From Maratus speciosus (Eukaryota > Arthropoda > Arachnida > Araneae > Salticidae), in NCBI GenBank assembly GCA_963932465.1, contig OZ010792.1, forward strand, positions 281,215,836-281,279,835: DNA of 64,000 nucleotides. Reading direction: 5' to 3'. Positions 1 to 11,505 of this stretch are shown here, piece after piece. A model generated the notes under the pieces. That model did not search any database. It was not told the origin of the DNA and saw only the letters and a program-made list of their open reading frames with translations. The position numbers were made by a program, and so were the translations under genes. Each line of letters starts with the position of its first letter. Position 1 is the first letter of the stretch.

Positions 1-2790
1 CTTACAAATGTAACGGAAAAAAGAAAGAAAGAAAGAAAGAAAATGTTAACCTCGAACAGGATCGAAAGAGGCGAAAACGTACTTAAATAATTACTTTTCT
101 TAGTAGTTTTATTTAGTTAATTTTAAAAGTTTTAAAGACTTTAATTTTTTTAAATTTCAAATTGTTTTTTAAAAAATGTAAATATTGTCTGAACTTTAAA
201 AGCTTTTTATTTTTATTTATTTATTATTATTATTATTTAATATTTGCAGCTATTATAGCTAATTTATTTTGCTGAAACATTATGTTTAACAAAACTAACT
301 TAATATTTGCTAAATGTGATAAAAATACATTTACAAGGCAAATAAATATCTTTATTTATTCAAGTCAACATGTTCCATTGGTCTGATACTAACCATTATT
401 GCACTGTGTTTCTAAATTAAAATGGCTAAGAGAAAAAAGGTATAAGAATTTTAACTTAAAATAAACTGTAACTGATGCACAATGCCTAAAATTTATTCAT
501 AATTTGATACAAAAATATAATTAGCCTTTGACTTTCTAATGAATTCAAAACAAAAACCCTGTCACACGAGCGATTATTACTAAATTAATTTTTATAATTG
601 CAGCTTTCATAAGTAACTTATTTTTAAAGCTGCTCGAAGATAATTTACATGGTTAATACTAACGTAACTTTATTCACACTATTAATTAAGAAAATATTTA
701 GGATTTTATATAGAGAAGCCATCGGAAAATATTTAACGTTTTAATAGTACTGTTTTTATTATTATTACTATTAATATTATTATTAAATTTACTCTTAGAT
801 ATACATTTACCCGAAAAAAACCATTATATAGCTAAGAAAATTAATTAAAATTACTGTTCCCCTTTTTAATAGCACAGAAAAAAAAAAACTACTTAACGTC
901 CTAATAAATTAAAAAGTAAAGCGATATCATGTAAACTGTCATTATTAAACAATTTTTAATAATTGACGCTATTATAGCTAATTTATTTTTAAGGCAGCTT
1001 ATACATTATGATCATGTTTATATTTAAGCATTTTTTTCTACACTAGTTTCTAAGTATTCTTGATTATGTATAGATAAACTAACGTAAAATATGTAACAGT
1101 TTCTTTTTTATTCGAGAAAGTTACTCGCAAAGATTTAATTACCCAAAAGAAACCGTTACACAGCCAATAATGTAAATTAAAATTACAGTTCCACTTATTA
1201 ATGGTACAGAAAAACTTTTCTTACAAATGTAATGAAAAAAAAAAAAAAAAGAAAGAAAGAAAGAAAGAAATTGTTAACCTCGAAGAGGATCGAAAGAGGC
1301 GAAAACGTACTTAAGTAATTACTTTTCTTAGTAGTTTTATTTAGTTAATTTTAAAAGTTTTAAAGAGTTTATTTTTTTTTAATTTCAAATTGTTTTAAAG
1401 AAAAGGTAAATATTGTCTGAACTTTAAAAGCTTTTTATTTTTATTTATTTATTACTATTATTTTTTAATATTTGCAGCTATTATAGCTAATTTATTCTGC
1501 TTAAACACAACGTTTATCAAAACTAACTTAATATAAACTAACTTAATAAAGTGATAAAAACACATTTACAAGGCAAATAAATATCTTTTTTTTATTCAGG
1601 TCGACATCTTTCATTGGTCTGATACTCACCACTATTGCACTGAAACCCCCACATTGCACCGCTATTGCACAGTGTTTCTAAATTAAAATGGTGAAGAGAA
1701 AAAAGGTATAAGAAGTTTAACTTAAAACAAACCATAACTGATGCACAATGCCTAAAATTTATTCATAATTTGAAAGAAAAATGTAATTAGCCCTTGATTT
1801 TCTAATGAATTCAAAACAAAAACCCTATTACACAAGAGATTATTACTAAATTATTTTTCATAATTGCAGCTTTTATAAGTAATTTATTTTTAAAGCTGCT
1901 TCAAGATAATTTACATGTTTAATACTAACGTACCTTTATTCACACTATTAATTAAGAAACATTTTTAGGATTTTACATAGAGAAGCCATCAGAAAATATT
2001 TAACAGTTTAATAATACTGTTTTCTTTTAATTAAAGTTACCCTTAGAAATTCATTTACCCGAAAAAAAAAAACATTATATAGCTAAGAAAATAAATTAAA
2101 ATTACAGTTCTCCTTATTAATAGCACAGAAAAAATCTACTTAATGTCCTAATAAATTCAAAAGTAAAACCGTATCATGTGAACGGTCATTATTAAACAAT
2201 TTTTAATAATTGACGCTATTATAGCTAATTTATTTTTAAGACTACTTAAACATTATGATCATGTTTATATTTAAGCACTCTTTTCTGCACTAGTTTTTAA
2301 GTATTCTTGATTATGTATAAAGAAACTAACGTAAAATATTTAACAGTTTCTTCTTTATTCGAAAAATTTACTCGCAAAGATTTAATTACCCAAAAGAAAC
2401 CTTTACACAGCCAACAAAGTAAATTAAAATTACAGTTCCACTTATTAATGGCACAGAAAAACTTTCCTTACAATTGTACCAAAAAAAAAAAAAAAAAAAA
2501 AAAAAGAAGAAGAAGAAGAAGAAGAAGAAAGAAAGAAAACGTTAACCTCGAAGAGGATCGAAAGAGACGAAAAAGTACTTAAATAATTATTTTTCTTTTA
2601 GGTATATCCGTGTGTGTTTAACCTTTCTTTTAAATTTCTTTTGTTTATAAATATGGTCTTGTATTTAATATTTTATGAATCCAGCAGTTTGATTTAGTTA
2701 ATTTTATAAAGCTTAAAGAGTTAAAAAAAAGATTTTGAAGTTGTTTTAAAGAAAATATAAATATTGCCTGAACTTTAAAAGCTTTTTAAC
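1..2790. repeat. Satellite-like tandem array, ~1.23-kb higher-order unit
   Basis: The phrase GTTAACCTCGAA with its GAAA-rich leader recurs near 46, 1272 and 2540, and the sequence between recurrences can be followed base for base, giving units of about 1.23-1.27 kb. Inside each unit the phrase CTATTATAGCTAATTTATTTT and related lines return roughly every 0.36 kb (near 248, 600 and 963), so the long unit looks like a higher-order repeat of diverged shorter monomers. Each unit ends in a poly-A/GAAA/GAAGAA microsatellite. The array enters from the left edge, so its true size is unknown. The apparent 91-codon frame at 2307-2582 reads through the microsatellite and is not a gene. Confidence 0.85.
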
Positions 2791-3404
2791 ACTTTCCAAC
2801 ATAGTTGAGGATCTGTACATATATAAGTTACCACTTTAGGGAGAGGGGCGGGGGGGGGGGGGGGTCTTTTGATATCGTTATCATTTTTGATTCAACCAAA
2901 AATTTCATGAAAATACTATACACCCTGCCAGTTTCGTTACTCACTTTTTCCTTGTAAGTCTAATTGCTTATTCTCTTCAATATTATGTTTGCATTGACGA
3001 TAGTAAACCAAATGCTACCGAAATCGGTCTGAAAATTTAGTGTAACACTTACGTTCTTAAATCTGATACTAACCACTATTGCACTGAACGTGTTCAACGA
3101 TGCGGTTTTAATGTGTTATGATGTACTCAGTGAATATTTTTTTCACTTTGCATCTTTAAAATATGTTTATGATTCTTAATATATCATAGGTCTAGATAGA
3201 CATATCATTCAACTACTTTTAGTGTCGGCGTCTTTTCTTGAGGTCACGCGGTGTTTTCATCTTTAACGGTTTACAAGCAAACTGCTGGACATCCTGCAAG
3301 AGGGAGCAATTTCCTTCAAGTTCTAGCTAATCTTCTTATCGTCTTTTAAGTGTTGAATCGATTGCTGAATTTCTCGACCTTTTGTTAAAAACCACATTTT
3401 ATTG
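2791..3404. other. Intergenic DNA with a G15 tract
   Basis: I see no gene here. The stretch holds a run of 15 G at 2850-2864 and, near 3062, a short echo of the satellite phrase CTGATACTAACC, so the edge of the array has probably decayed into this region. Confidence 0.5.
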
Positions 3405-3888
3405 CTTTAGAATGAGAGTAGAGAAAGTTACTGGTGCCAAACGATTGGAAATAAAATCTACCTTTAAATGATGTATATAAAATTTGCTTAGTGGAGAATC
3501 TACATATCAAAACGAACCCAAACTTTGTTTTTTTCATTTGCAATACCCAAGTTTGACACCATAAATAAATTCTATGCCCTTCAATTAGCCTAAATAGAAA
3601 TTTTCATGAAAGTACGATTAGTTTCAGAGAAATTAATTATTTTAAAATTAGCATATTTTAGGAGCTGTATCCATATTGAAGTTCAGTACTCGATTGTTGA
3701 AATGCTACAGAATGACTATGTTACTTCTATTAATGTATTATTTCTTCCCAATATGACCATTTTACTCGCTTAATATATTTCTATTATTGCCAGCCCAAAT
3801 ATTTCAATAAGATGAGCAATAAATATTTTTTTCAAATTATGTTTTTCTGCACAGCATAGAAGGCCCCTGAAACCATCATTTTGACGTT

Positions 3889-6236
3889 TTTAGGGTTCCG
3901 TACTTAAAAGGTAAAAACGGAACCATTATAAGATCACTCCTGTGTCTGTCCGTCTGTCTGTCTGTCTGTCTGTCACAGCCATTTTAATCGTAAACTATGG
4001 AAAGTGGAACGTTCAAATTTGGGGAAGTAATAAAGACCATTGACCCACATATTTTCAGATTAATAAACATTCATAAATATATTTAGTAAAAAAGTAGAGA
4101 GGCTAATTATGCTACTTGAAAAAAAAAATATTTTCTTTGTACATCATGTGGGGTATCCTGTGAAAGCTTTTGTAACGCTGAACTCAAAAATACATTCCTT
4201 TTAATTTTAGGTATTATATTTTCAAAGGTATTGTTGAAAATGTAGCGCAAAAATATGTCCCCCCCCCCATCTAATTCCGAATCTAGTGAAACTAAAATTA
4301 TGAAAAAATTAGAGGTAGTAGACGTTAATATAAACCTTGCCGGAAAATTATAGCAATTACCCTAGGTCACATAGTTTTTGAGTAATTAGCATTTTTCTGT
4401 TATACACAAATTTCGATTTACGGGCATTCAGGAAAATTGTTGAGCATCGCTGAATATACCTATCGTTGCAGGAGAATAAAAGCATTGTTAATAATGATTT
4501 TCGAAAAAAATCATCGGTAATTAGCTGAGATATTAACCCTTAAAGGTACGGTCAGTTTGGAGATACACAAGGACAGGGCGGCGTACTCTATGCCTAGTTA
4601 ACGACTTTTAATGATATATATGTGTAATGTAATGTCCAGTAACAGTATAAAAGCAATAAACGCCAAATTGTTAAAAACATACTAATTTAAGGGGTCTCGA
4701 GACTCTAAAAAGTGGAAAAAATGAAAAAAAGACCATTTTCAACATTTAATGTCTTAAAATGTATGTGATTTTAAAACACAATTTTAATTGGAATGAAAGA
4801 TATAAGTATGTTCTTTCGTTTCATGTATTTAAAAAAATGCAAGATACAGAATTAGTATTTATAGGGGGCTCGAAACTGTTAGACATTTGTCGAACAAAAA
4901 ATTGGCATAACAGTTTACGCGCAGGATTACAAAATAAATATTGCAACTAGAATGAAAATTTTGGTGCTTACTTATACTTCAGATTGTAATAATTTCCCTG
5001 AACTTAAATAAATTTGTATTTAAAGCATTTTTATATTTTTAATGCAATGCTGCATTTAGCTAGTACAAAATTTTGAAAATTTCAACAGTAAAATCACCTA
5101 AAAAATATTTTTTTGAACAATAAAAAGGAAATTTTAGGTTCAGTTTATACAGAATAACATGGAATATATGTTTTGAAAATTTCATGAAAAAATATTCAGA
5201 AGTATGTGAGGTATCCTGTGCGTTATACCCAAAAACGCCATTTGGAAAATAATTACTTTAAAGTTTCGGAAACGCCGCTTCAGCTATTGAGCGGGTATAA
5301 TTTTAAAAGCCAAAACTTCTGTTCTAATGGGAATTTCAAGGAAACAATTATATCAAAATATTCGGAAAAGATAGGAGTTTAACATCTAAAAAAATTAAAA
5401 TTTCTTAAATTTTGAAGCTTTAAGAGTCCTGCGACCACTTAATCCTTTCCGGCACGGAGTAATTCTATTTATAAACTTATGAAATAATGAACTGACACCA
5501 GAATTTATAAACAAATTTATTAGAAAATGCGAACTTGCTTATTTTCACGTACATGATAAAAGGAAAATTTTAATTAAATATTCTTGGTGCCATTTGTCTG
5601 TTTTGGAATTAAAATTAGGTATCCGTTTTTTTAAGGGCATCGCCTTCGAAATATTTAATTAGAATGAATCGCATAAGTACTGTGAGATTCGCGATAGTTT
5701 GCATTGATTGTATCTCTCAATACGCCTCGAGTGACTTTAAAAGTTAATTAAACACCTATCTGGAAAAACGCGGCACCGACCAAGGTGGCGTTGCAACTTT
5801 GAGACCTCAATTCGAAGCGCGCTTAGCACAATGCCAAATTTAAACTTTGAACAAGGGTTTTGCTTTAGATGCACTGTAGAAATAAAGGTTATTACTACAC
5901 TGAATTTAGTTTCATGAAATGCCAAATGAAGTTTAACTATGCACTGCCTTTATTGTCCGTACGGAATTAAGTTCATCATAAACAGATTAGGATAATATTA
6001 AAAAAAGAGTTATACGAATAGCTATATTTGATATTGTTCCATATATCTCTTTGAACTTTCATGGTATACCCGATTACACTTTTCTAATATATACAGTTAT
6101 ACCCAACCCTACGTTATATAGTTTTTTAAAAAGTCTTAGTATTCTTTTAGCAACTTTTTTTTTTATAATACAATTACAAATTCATATATTTATTCTACGG
6201 AACCCTCTGTACGCGAATAATGCTCGCACTTGACCG
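3889..6236 (+). mobile_element. Dispersed element X, copy 1
   Basis: The copy starts AGGGTTCCGTACTTAAAAGG and ends TACGGAACCCT followed by a tail containing GCTCGCACTTGACCG. The same sequence occurs in reverse at about 7276-10066 and again at about 50846-53455. The head carries a CTGT microsatellite near 3951-3974, and a run of ten C lies at 4259-4268. Resumption of the surrounding Tc1-like element on both sides marks X as an insertion. I have seen similar GGGTTCCGTA and CGGTCAAGTGCGAG phrases widely in arthropod DNA but cannot assign a superfamily. No coding sequence is visible. Confidence 0.65.
4691..5438 (+). mobile_element. TTAA-flanked MITE (GGGGTCTC family), copy in X1
   Basis: The termini are GGGGTCTCGAGACTC on the left and GAGTCCTGCGACCAC on the right, with TTAA at 4687-4690 and 5439-5442. 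The interior matches the copies at 8524-9262, 11009-17077 and 45179-49379. TTAA targets are typical of piggyBac and Kolobok elements. The superfamily is not decided here because no transposase is present. Confidence 0.8.
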
Positions 6237-6394
6237 TTTATATAATCACAATTCGAAAAATACTTGGAAGAAAATTTTGAAATTGTGAATTCGCATAAAG
6301 CGGGACATAGTAAATATAAATCTATCAAAAAATTGTAGGTTGGAATTCATATTTGTTTTTCGAATATTAATTTCGTAATTCACATTGTAATTAT

Positions 6395-6840
6395 TTTTTT
6401 TTTTCAAATTCACTGTTCAATTTTTAATTAATTCTTCAATTATTTCTCAGCAGTAAAATTACGCTTGAAATTATTGAATATTAAAGTCGTGAATAATCAC
6501 TTTGCTAACTAAGCGTAAACAAACAGAAGTTGAAGAATTAATTAAAAATTGTATATTCACCGATGCTGGATTCATTTGCATCTCATGTTACGCCGCAAGA
6601 TTGTGTGCTCATGAAGAATATTCCATCTAATAACTGCGGTAGCAGACTTACGGACTTATGTGAGTGAGAGATGCCATGCTGGGCATCGTCCTCGTGACTT
6701 AAATGGTAAAGCACTGGATGTCCGGGGTCCGGGTTCGATTCCCCGCTTGGACATTTTTCACTCTGTTGGTTTACGCTTACTTAGCAAAGTGATAATTCGC
6801 GTCATTAATATTTAATAATATCACGTCTCTCAAATTCAGT
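6395..6840 (+). repeat. tRNA-like dispersed repeat, copy 1
   Basis: A tRNA-related stretch at about 6688-6753 has an A-box-like GACTTAAATGGTAAAGCA and a B box GGTTCGATTCC. It is followed by ACTCTGTTGGTTTACGCTTA. The same arrangement lies in reverse at 37183-37510. Here the anticodon arm appears shortened, so it is not a working tRNA gene. Short inverted flanks (GCTAACTAAGCGTAAAC and its complement near 6770) surround the tRNA-like part, so the family may not be a plain SINE. Confidence 0.6.
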
Positions 6841-7524
6841 GTATTTATGTTTGGGTTTTTTAGTATTATAAACACACAAAAAATTATCACATTAGGATTT
6901 TAATTTCAGGAGATATTAATAAAAATATGAAATGTAATTTAACCTTAAAAGCTCTTAATTTTGAATGTTTATAATTCAAAAACTTATCACCCAGGTGACT
7001 TGAAATTTTGTTACAAGGCATAGTTTGAAACGAAGATTTAAAATATATTGTCAAAATTGGGTGTTACCATTGAAATAAACAAATTTGGGTCTGGTTTCGA
7101 TTTGTAAATGGTCCCCTAAGCAAATTTTGTATATATCATTTAAAAGTAGACTCTATTTCCAATCCTTTGGTGCCAGTAACTTTCTTCTATTATAATTAAT
7201 TGTAGATTTAGTAGAGGAGTTTACTTTTTTCCTTACAACTATACATATATGTGCGAGTGTGTGTGTGTATATATATAACAAAAATAAACGGTCAAGTGCG
7301 AGTATTACTCGCGCACAAAGGGTTCCGTACAATAAATATATGAATTAGTAATTGTATTATTAAAAAAACCGTTGCTAAAAGAATACTAACACTTTGTAAA
7401 AAATTATGCGAAGTAGGGTTGGGTATAACAGTATATACTAGAAAAATGTAAATGGATATACCATGAAAGTTCAAAGAGATATGCAACCTAAAAAATATCA
7501 AATACAGCTATTCTGTATAACTCA

Positions 7525-8177
7525 TTTTTACTTTCTTCTATCTTTACAAGAAGAAAGTATTGCATTCGTGAAAATTTTCGAATTCCGGTTTTCGACGAAT
7601 GTATACTTTTTAGTGTACAGAGGTAATGAAAAACATGTTTTGACAAAATGCCTGTCTGTGAGTCTGTCTATCTGTGTGTGACACAAATATTGTGGGCGCT
7701 CTGTCTTAAGAACTATTGAACGGAATTTAATAAAACTTTAGATTGATTTAGTCCCTGATATAAATTGGTGCTGATTACTTTTTTGGTGTAAATCGCCCAA
7801 CAGGTAGCGCTACTATGCTGCAATTTTCCAGATTTCCGCAATAGCTGTATCTCAAGAACTAATGCATGAATTTTCATCAAACTTTAGATTCAGTTAGTCC
7901 CTGATATGAACTGATCCTGATAAGTTTTTGGTGTAAATTGCCCAAGAAGTGCCACTGTAACTCAGAACTTTTCACGATTTCCGTAATAGCTCTATCTCAA
8001 AAACTAATGCACGAATTTTCACCAAACTTCAAATTCAATTAGAAGTTCACGAAAGTTGCCCCTTATTAGATTTTGGTATAAATCGCCTGACCGGTGGCGC
8101 TGCTGTGCTGCATTTATAAGGAAGTACTGACATGTAAGAGATAGAAGAAAGTTTTGGGATTGACACATCCGACTAGT
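7525..8177. mobile_element. Small element with ~145-bp internal tandem repeats
   Basis: Sequence absent from X copy 1 starts near ACTTTCTTCTATC and ends near GATAGAAGAAAGT, which are inverted with respect to each other. Inside, a unit containing ACTAATGCATGAATTTTCA and TAGTCCCTGATAT is repeated about three times at a spacing near 145 bp (7708, 7853 and 7999). No coding sequence is seen. Exact ends are uncertain. Confidence 0.5.
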
Positions 8178-8523
8178 TTAATATTATTTTAATCTCTTTA
8201 TAATGAACTTAATTCGGTACTGACAATAAAAGAAATGCATATTTAAACTTTATTTGTCATTTCATAAAACTTAATTCATCATAGTAATAACCTTTCTTTC
8301 TAAAGTGCAGCTAAAACAAAACATTTGTTCAAAGTTCACCTTTGGCATTGTGCTAAGCGCGCTTCGAAAGGAGGTCACAAATTTGCAATGCCGCCTTGGT
8401 CCTTGCCGCGTTTTCCAGATAGGTTTTTAATTAACTTTTAAAGCCACTCGAGGCGTATTGAGAGATCCATTCAATGCAAATTGTCGTGAATCCCATAGTA
8501 TTTATGTAATTCATTCTAATTAA

Positions 8524-9262
8524 GGGGTCTCGGGGATCTCAAAAATTGGAAAAAATGAAAAAAAAGAGACCATATTCAACATTTAATATCTTAAAATGTA
8601 TATGATTTTAAAACACAATTTTTATTGAGATGAAAGATTTAAGTACGTTCTTTCATTTTATGTATTTAAAAATTTGCAAGATGAAGAATTAGCATTTACA
8701 GGGTGCTCCAAACAGTCAGACATTTGATAAGCAGAATATTGGTATAACAGCTTACGCGTACGATTAGAAAATAAATATTGTAACTAGAATAAAAATTTTG
8801 GCGCCTACTTATACTTCAGACTATAATAATTACCCTGAACCTAAATAAATTTGTATTTAAAGCATTTTTATATTTTTAATACAAAGTTGTATTTAGCTAA
8901 TAGAAAATTTTGAAAATTTGAACAGTATAATTACTTAAAAATAATTTTTTTTTGAACAATAAAAAGGAAATTTCAGGTTCAGCTTATACAGATTAATATA
9001 AAACATATGTTTTGAAAATTTCATGAAAAAATATTCAAAAGTTTTTAAGATATCGGGCGGTCAATTGGGGAAAAATGACTTAAAAGTTTCGAAAAGGCCG
9101 CTTAAACTATTGAGCGGGTATAATTCTAAAATCCATAAATTCTGTTCTAATGAGAATTTGAAGGAAACAATTATATTAAAATGTTCAGAAAAGATGGAAG
9201 ATTAACATCTAAAAAAATTAAAATCAAAAAATTTTTGAAGCTTTAAGAGTCGTGAGACTCCT
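8524..9262 (+). mobile_element. TTAA-flanked MITE (GGGGTCTC family), copy in X2
   Basis: It begins GGGGTCTCGGGGATCTC after TTAA at 8520-8523 and ends GAGTCGTGAGACTCC before a worn target (TTGA). The interior matches 4691-5438. Relative to X, this copy lies in the opposite orientation to the one in X copy 1. Confidence 0.75.
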
Positions 9263-10066
9263 TGAATTAGTCTGTTTTTAACAATTTGACGTTTATTGCT
9301 TTTATACTGTTACTGGCCATTGCATTACACACATATATCATTAAAAGTTGTTATCTAGGCTTTAAAAGCCAATGGTACATAGAGTACGTCGCCCCTGTCA
9401 TTATATGTGTCCAAACCGTCCATATCTTTAAGGGTTTATATTTCGGCTAATTACTGACGATTTTTTTCGAAAATCATGATCAACAATGCTTTTATACTTC
9501 TGCTACGATAGGTACCTCCAGCGCTGCTCAACAGTTTTGCTGAATGCCCGTAAATCGAAATTTGTGTGTAACGGAAAAATGCGATTTTCTCAAAAACTAT
9601 GTAACCTAGGGTAATCGCTATAATTTTCCTGCAAGGTTTAAATTAACGTCTACTCCCTCTAATTTTTTTCACAATTTTAGTTTCAGTAGATCGGAATTAG
9701 ATGGGGGGGGGGGGGACATATTTTTGCACTACATTTTCGACTATATCTTTGAAAATGTAATACCTAAAATTAAAAGAAATATGTTTTTGAATTCAGCGTT
9801 ACGAAAGCTTTCGCACGATACCCCACACGATATACAAAGATTTTTTTTTTCAAGCAACTGAATTTGCCCCTATACATTTTTACTAAATATATTTATAAAT
9901 GTTTAATAATCTGAAAATATGTGGGTCAACAGTCTTTATTACTTCCCCGAATTTGAACTTTCCACGTTCCATAGTTTACGAGCAAAATGGCTGTGACAGA
10001 CAGACAGACATAAGAGTGATCTTATAATGGTTCCGTTTTTACTTTTTAAGTACGGAACCCTAAAAA

Positions 10067-11004
10067 AGGGGAGCTATATAATGTTAGAAATAAATATTTC
10101 GAATAAAAAATATCGAGAGTTTCTCATTAAGGCGTATTGATTTTAAATGGAACGACTATAAAAAAAATAAATAAAAAATAAAAAAACCAGATATGCACAT
10201 TTTCGAAGCCGCTAAACTTTAATTTTCAAGCTTAAGAATTCACTTTAAAATGATGATCGAACATGTATCCATAATTTCGATATTCGAACGTTTCTCTCTT
10301 CCTCTTCTCTAGTTAATGAAAATAGATTCCCGACTTAATTAAGAAAACGGGCCAGAAGTTATTCCTGTAGTTTTCTTGGGTTGATTCCACCCCACCCCCT
10401 TCCCGCCCCTACTCCTTCTTTTTTCTTCTTTACTTTGCCAATGCTGTTTTATCGATCGGAAATCTGATTTCATGGATTAGAGGCTTTTTCAAATTTTTGT
10501 TAAGAAAAAGATTAGAAAACTGATTGCCTTAACTATCAATACATTTTTTAAAAGTTATTTTACTTATTTGTTATATTTGTTCTGTCTGTAGGCGGTCTTG
10601 TAAAAAGTAGTAAAATATGTCTTTGGAAAAAATTACCCTGAATACTTGAAGACTTGAAAAAAAAATCGAATACGCAATTGTTAAGTATAGAAATAGAATG
10701 AAATTAAATTTATTTCGATTTTTTAGATTACGTAAAAGCTCATTCTTTCAATGAAAATTTTTTGAGTGAAATGTTCATTGCCTGAGTTCGAATTTTGAAT
10801 TACGTATATATTAATATGAAAGCTTGAACAAGGTTTTTATCAGTATAAATCATAAAAACCTACCATTATAATTTATTACTAATAAAATACTAAATTAAAA
10901 ATCCCCATATACTCAATTTTTGTGAAATAAATTTCCATTGCTGTCCAGTGTCGCCTTTTATTGGCTTATTAATTGATTTACATGATGATTGAGATTTTTA
11001 TATT
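10067..11004. repeat. Intergenic DNA including the left arm of a duplication
   Basis: From about 10527 (ACTATCAATACATTTTTT) to 10960 (TTTCCATTGCTGTCC) the sequence is repeated in direct orientation at about 17083-18245. Before 10527 I see only AT-rich intergenic DNA with one C-rich patch near 10390. No gene was found. Confidence 0.6.
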
Positions 11005-11224
11005 TTAAGGGGTCTCAGGACTCTTAAAATTGAACAACAAAAAAAAAAAAAAAATTAAAAAAACGACAACATTTAATATTAGGTAGCTTTCATTACAAAA
11101 AGCTACCTATTGCAGCCGTTCGGAGGAAAGCGATTAAAAAGAATTTTGGTATATTTTCATCGATCATGACCCCCAGACCTCGAAACCAACCTCCGTTCAA
11201 AAGTTGACACACACACACACATAT

Positions 11225-11505
11225 ATATATATATCCATATATAACCATTAATTAAACATTACAAACCATCATCAAAAACTGCAATATTGTGAATGATTGA
11301 CTACACGCCATAAACCAACAATATAGAACTGTATGTGTAACCGTAGTACCGTAGTAAATGTAGTAAATGTAGTACCGTATACCTAATTACAAGAATTAAC
11401 ATGGAAGAAAAAAAGAAGAATATGGATTCCGGAAAAATTGAAAAAATTTTATATTTTGAATTACGTTTTCAAGGGTACAGAATTCAATGATATAAGCAAA
11501 TATAT
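11225..11505. repeat. Dispersed repeat next to a (CA)n(TA)n microsatellite, copy 1
   Basis: After CACACACA and TATATA runs comes ATAACCATTAATTAAACAT. Later lines include TTGAATTACGTTTTCAAGGG and AGAATTCAATGATATAAGC. The same order is seen at 51890-52110, and the beginning of it at 58600. It lies inside one arm of the fold-back complex and is absent from the opposite arm, so it is a later insertion. Confidence 0.55.

Larger units (their letters stand above)
3405..7233. mobile_element. Split Tc1-like element, old copy
   Basis: The left part (about 3415-3888) and right part (about 6237-7233) are the two ends of the same element seen complete at 56858-58174 and 60469-63320. They share AGAAAGTTACTGGTGCC, the phrase AAATGATGTATATAAAATTT and its inverted counterpart near 7120. 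The copy is split by the X element at 3889-6236 and by a tRNA-like repeat at about 6395-6840. Its outer TIR ends are too worn to place to the base. No transposase frame survives. Confidence 0.6.
7276..10066 (-). mobile_element. Dispersed element X, copy 2 (inverted)
   Basis: This is the reverse complement of the copy at 3889-6236, running from AGGGTTCCGTACTTAAAAAG at 10066 down to the CGGTCAAGTGCGAG tail near 7290. It carries a G13 tract at 9703-9715 at the place where copy 1 has C10. It differs from copy 1 by an insertion at about 7525-8177 and by lacking about 210 bp next to its TTAA MITE. Confidence 0.65.

Noticed and set aside
2307..2582. 91-codon plus-strand frame with a Lys/Arg run
   Set aside because: The run is the A/GAA microsatellite at the end of a satellite unit. 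The other units do not keep the frame open.
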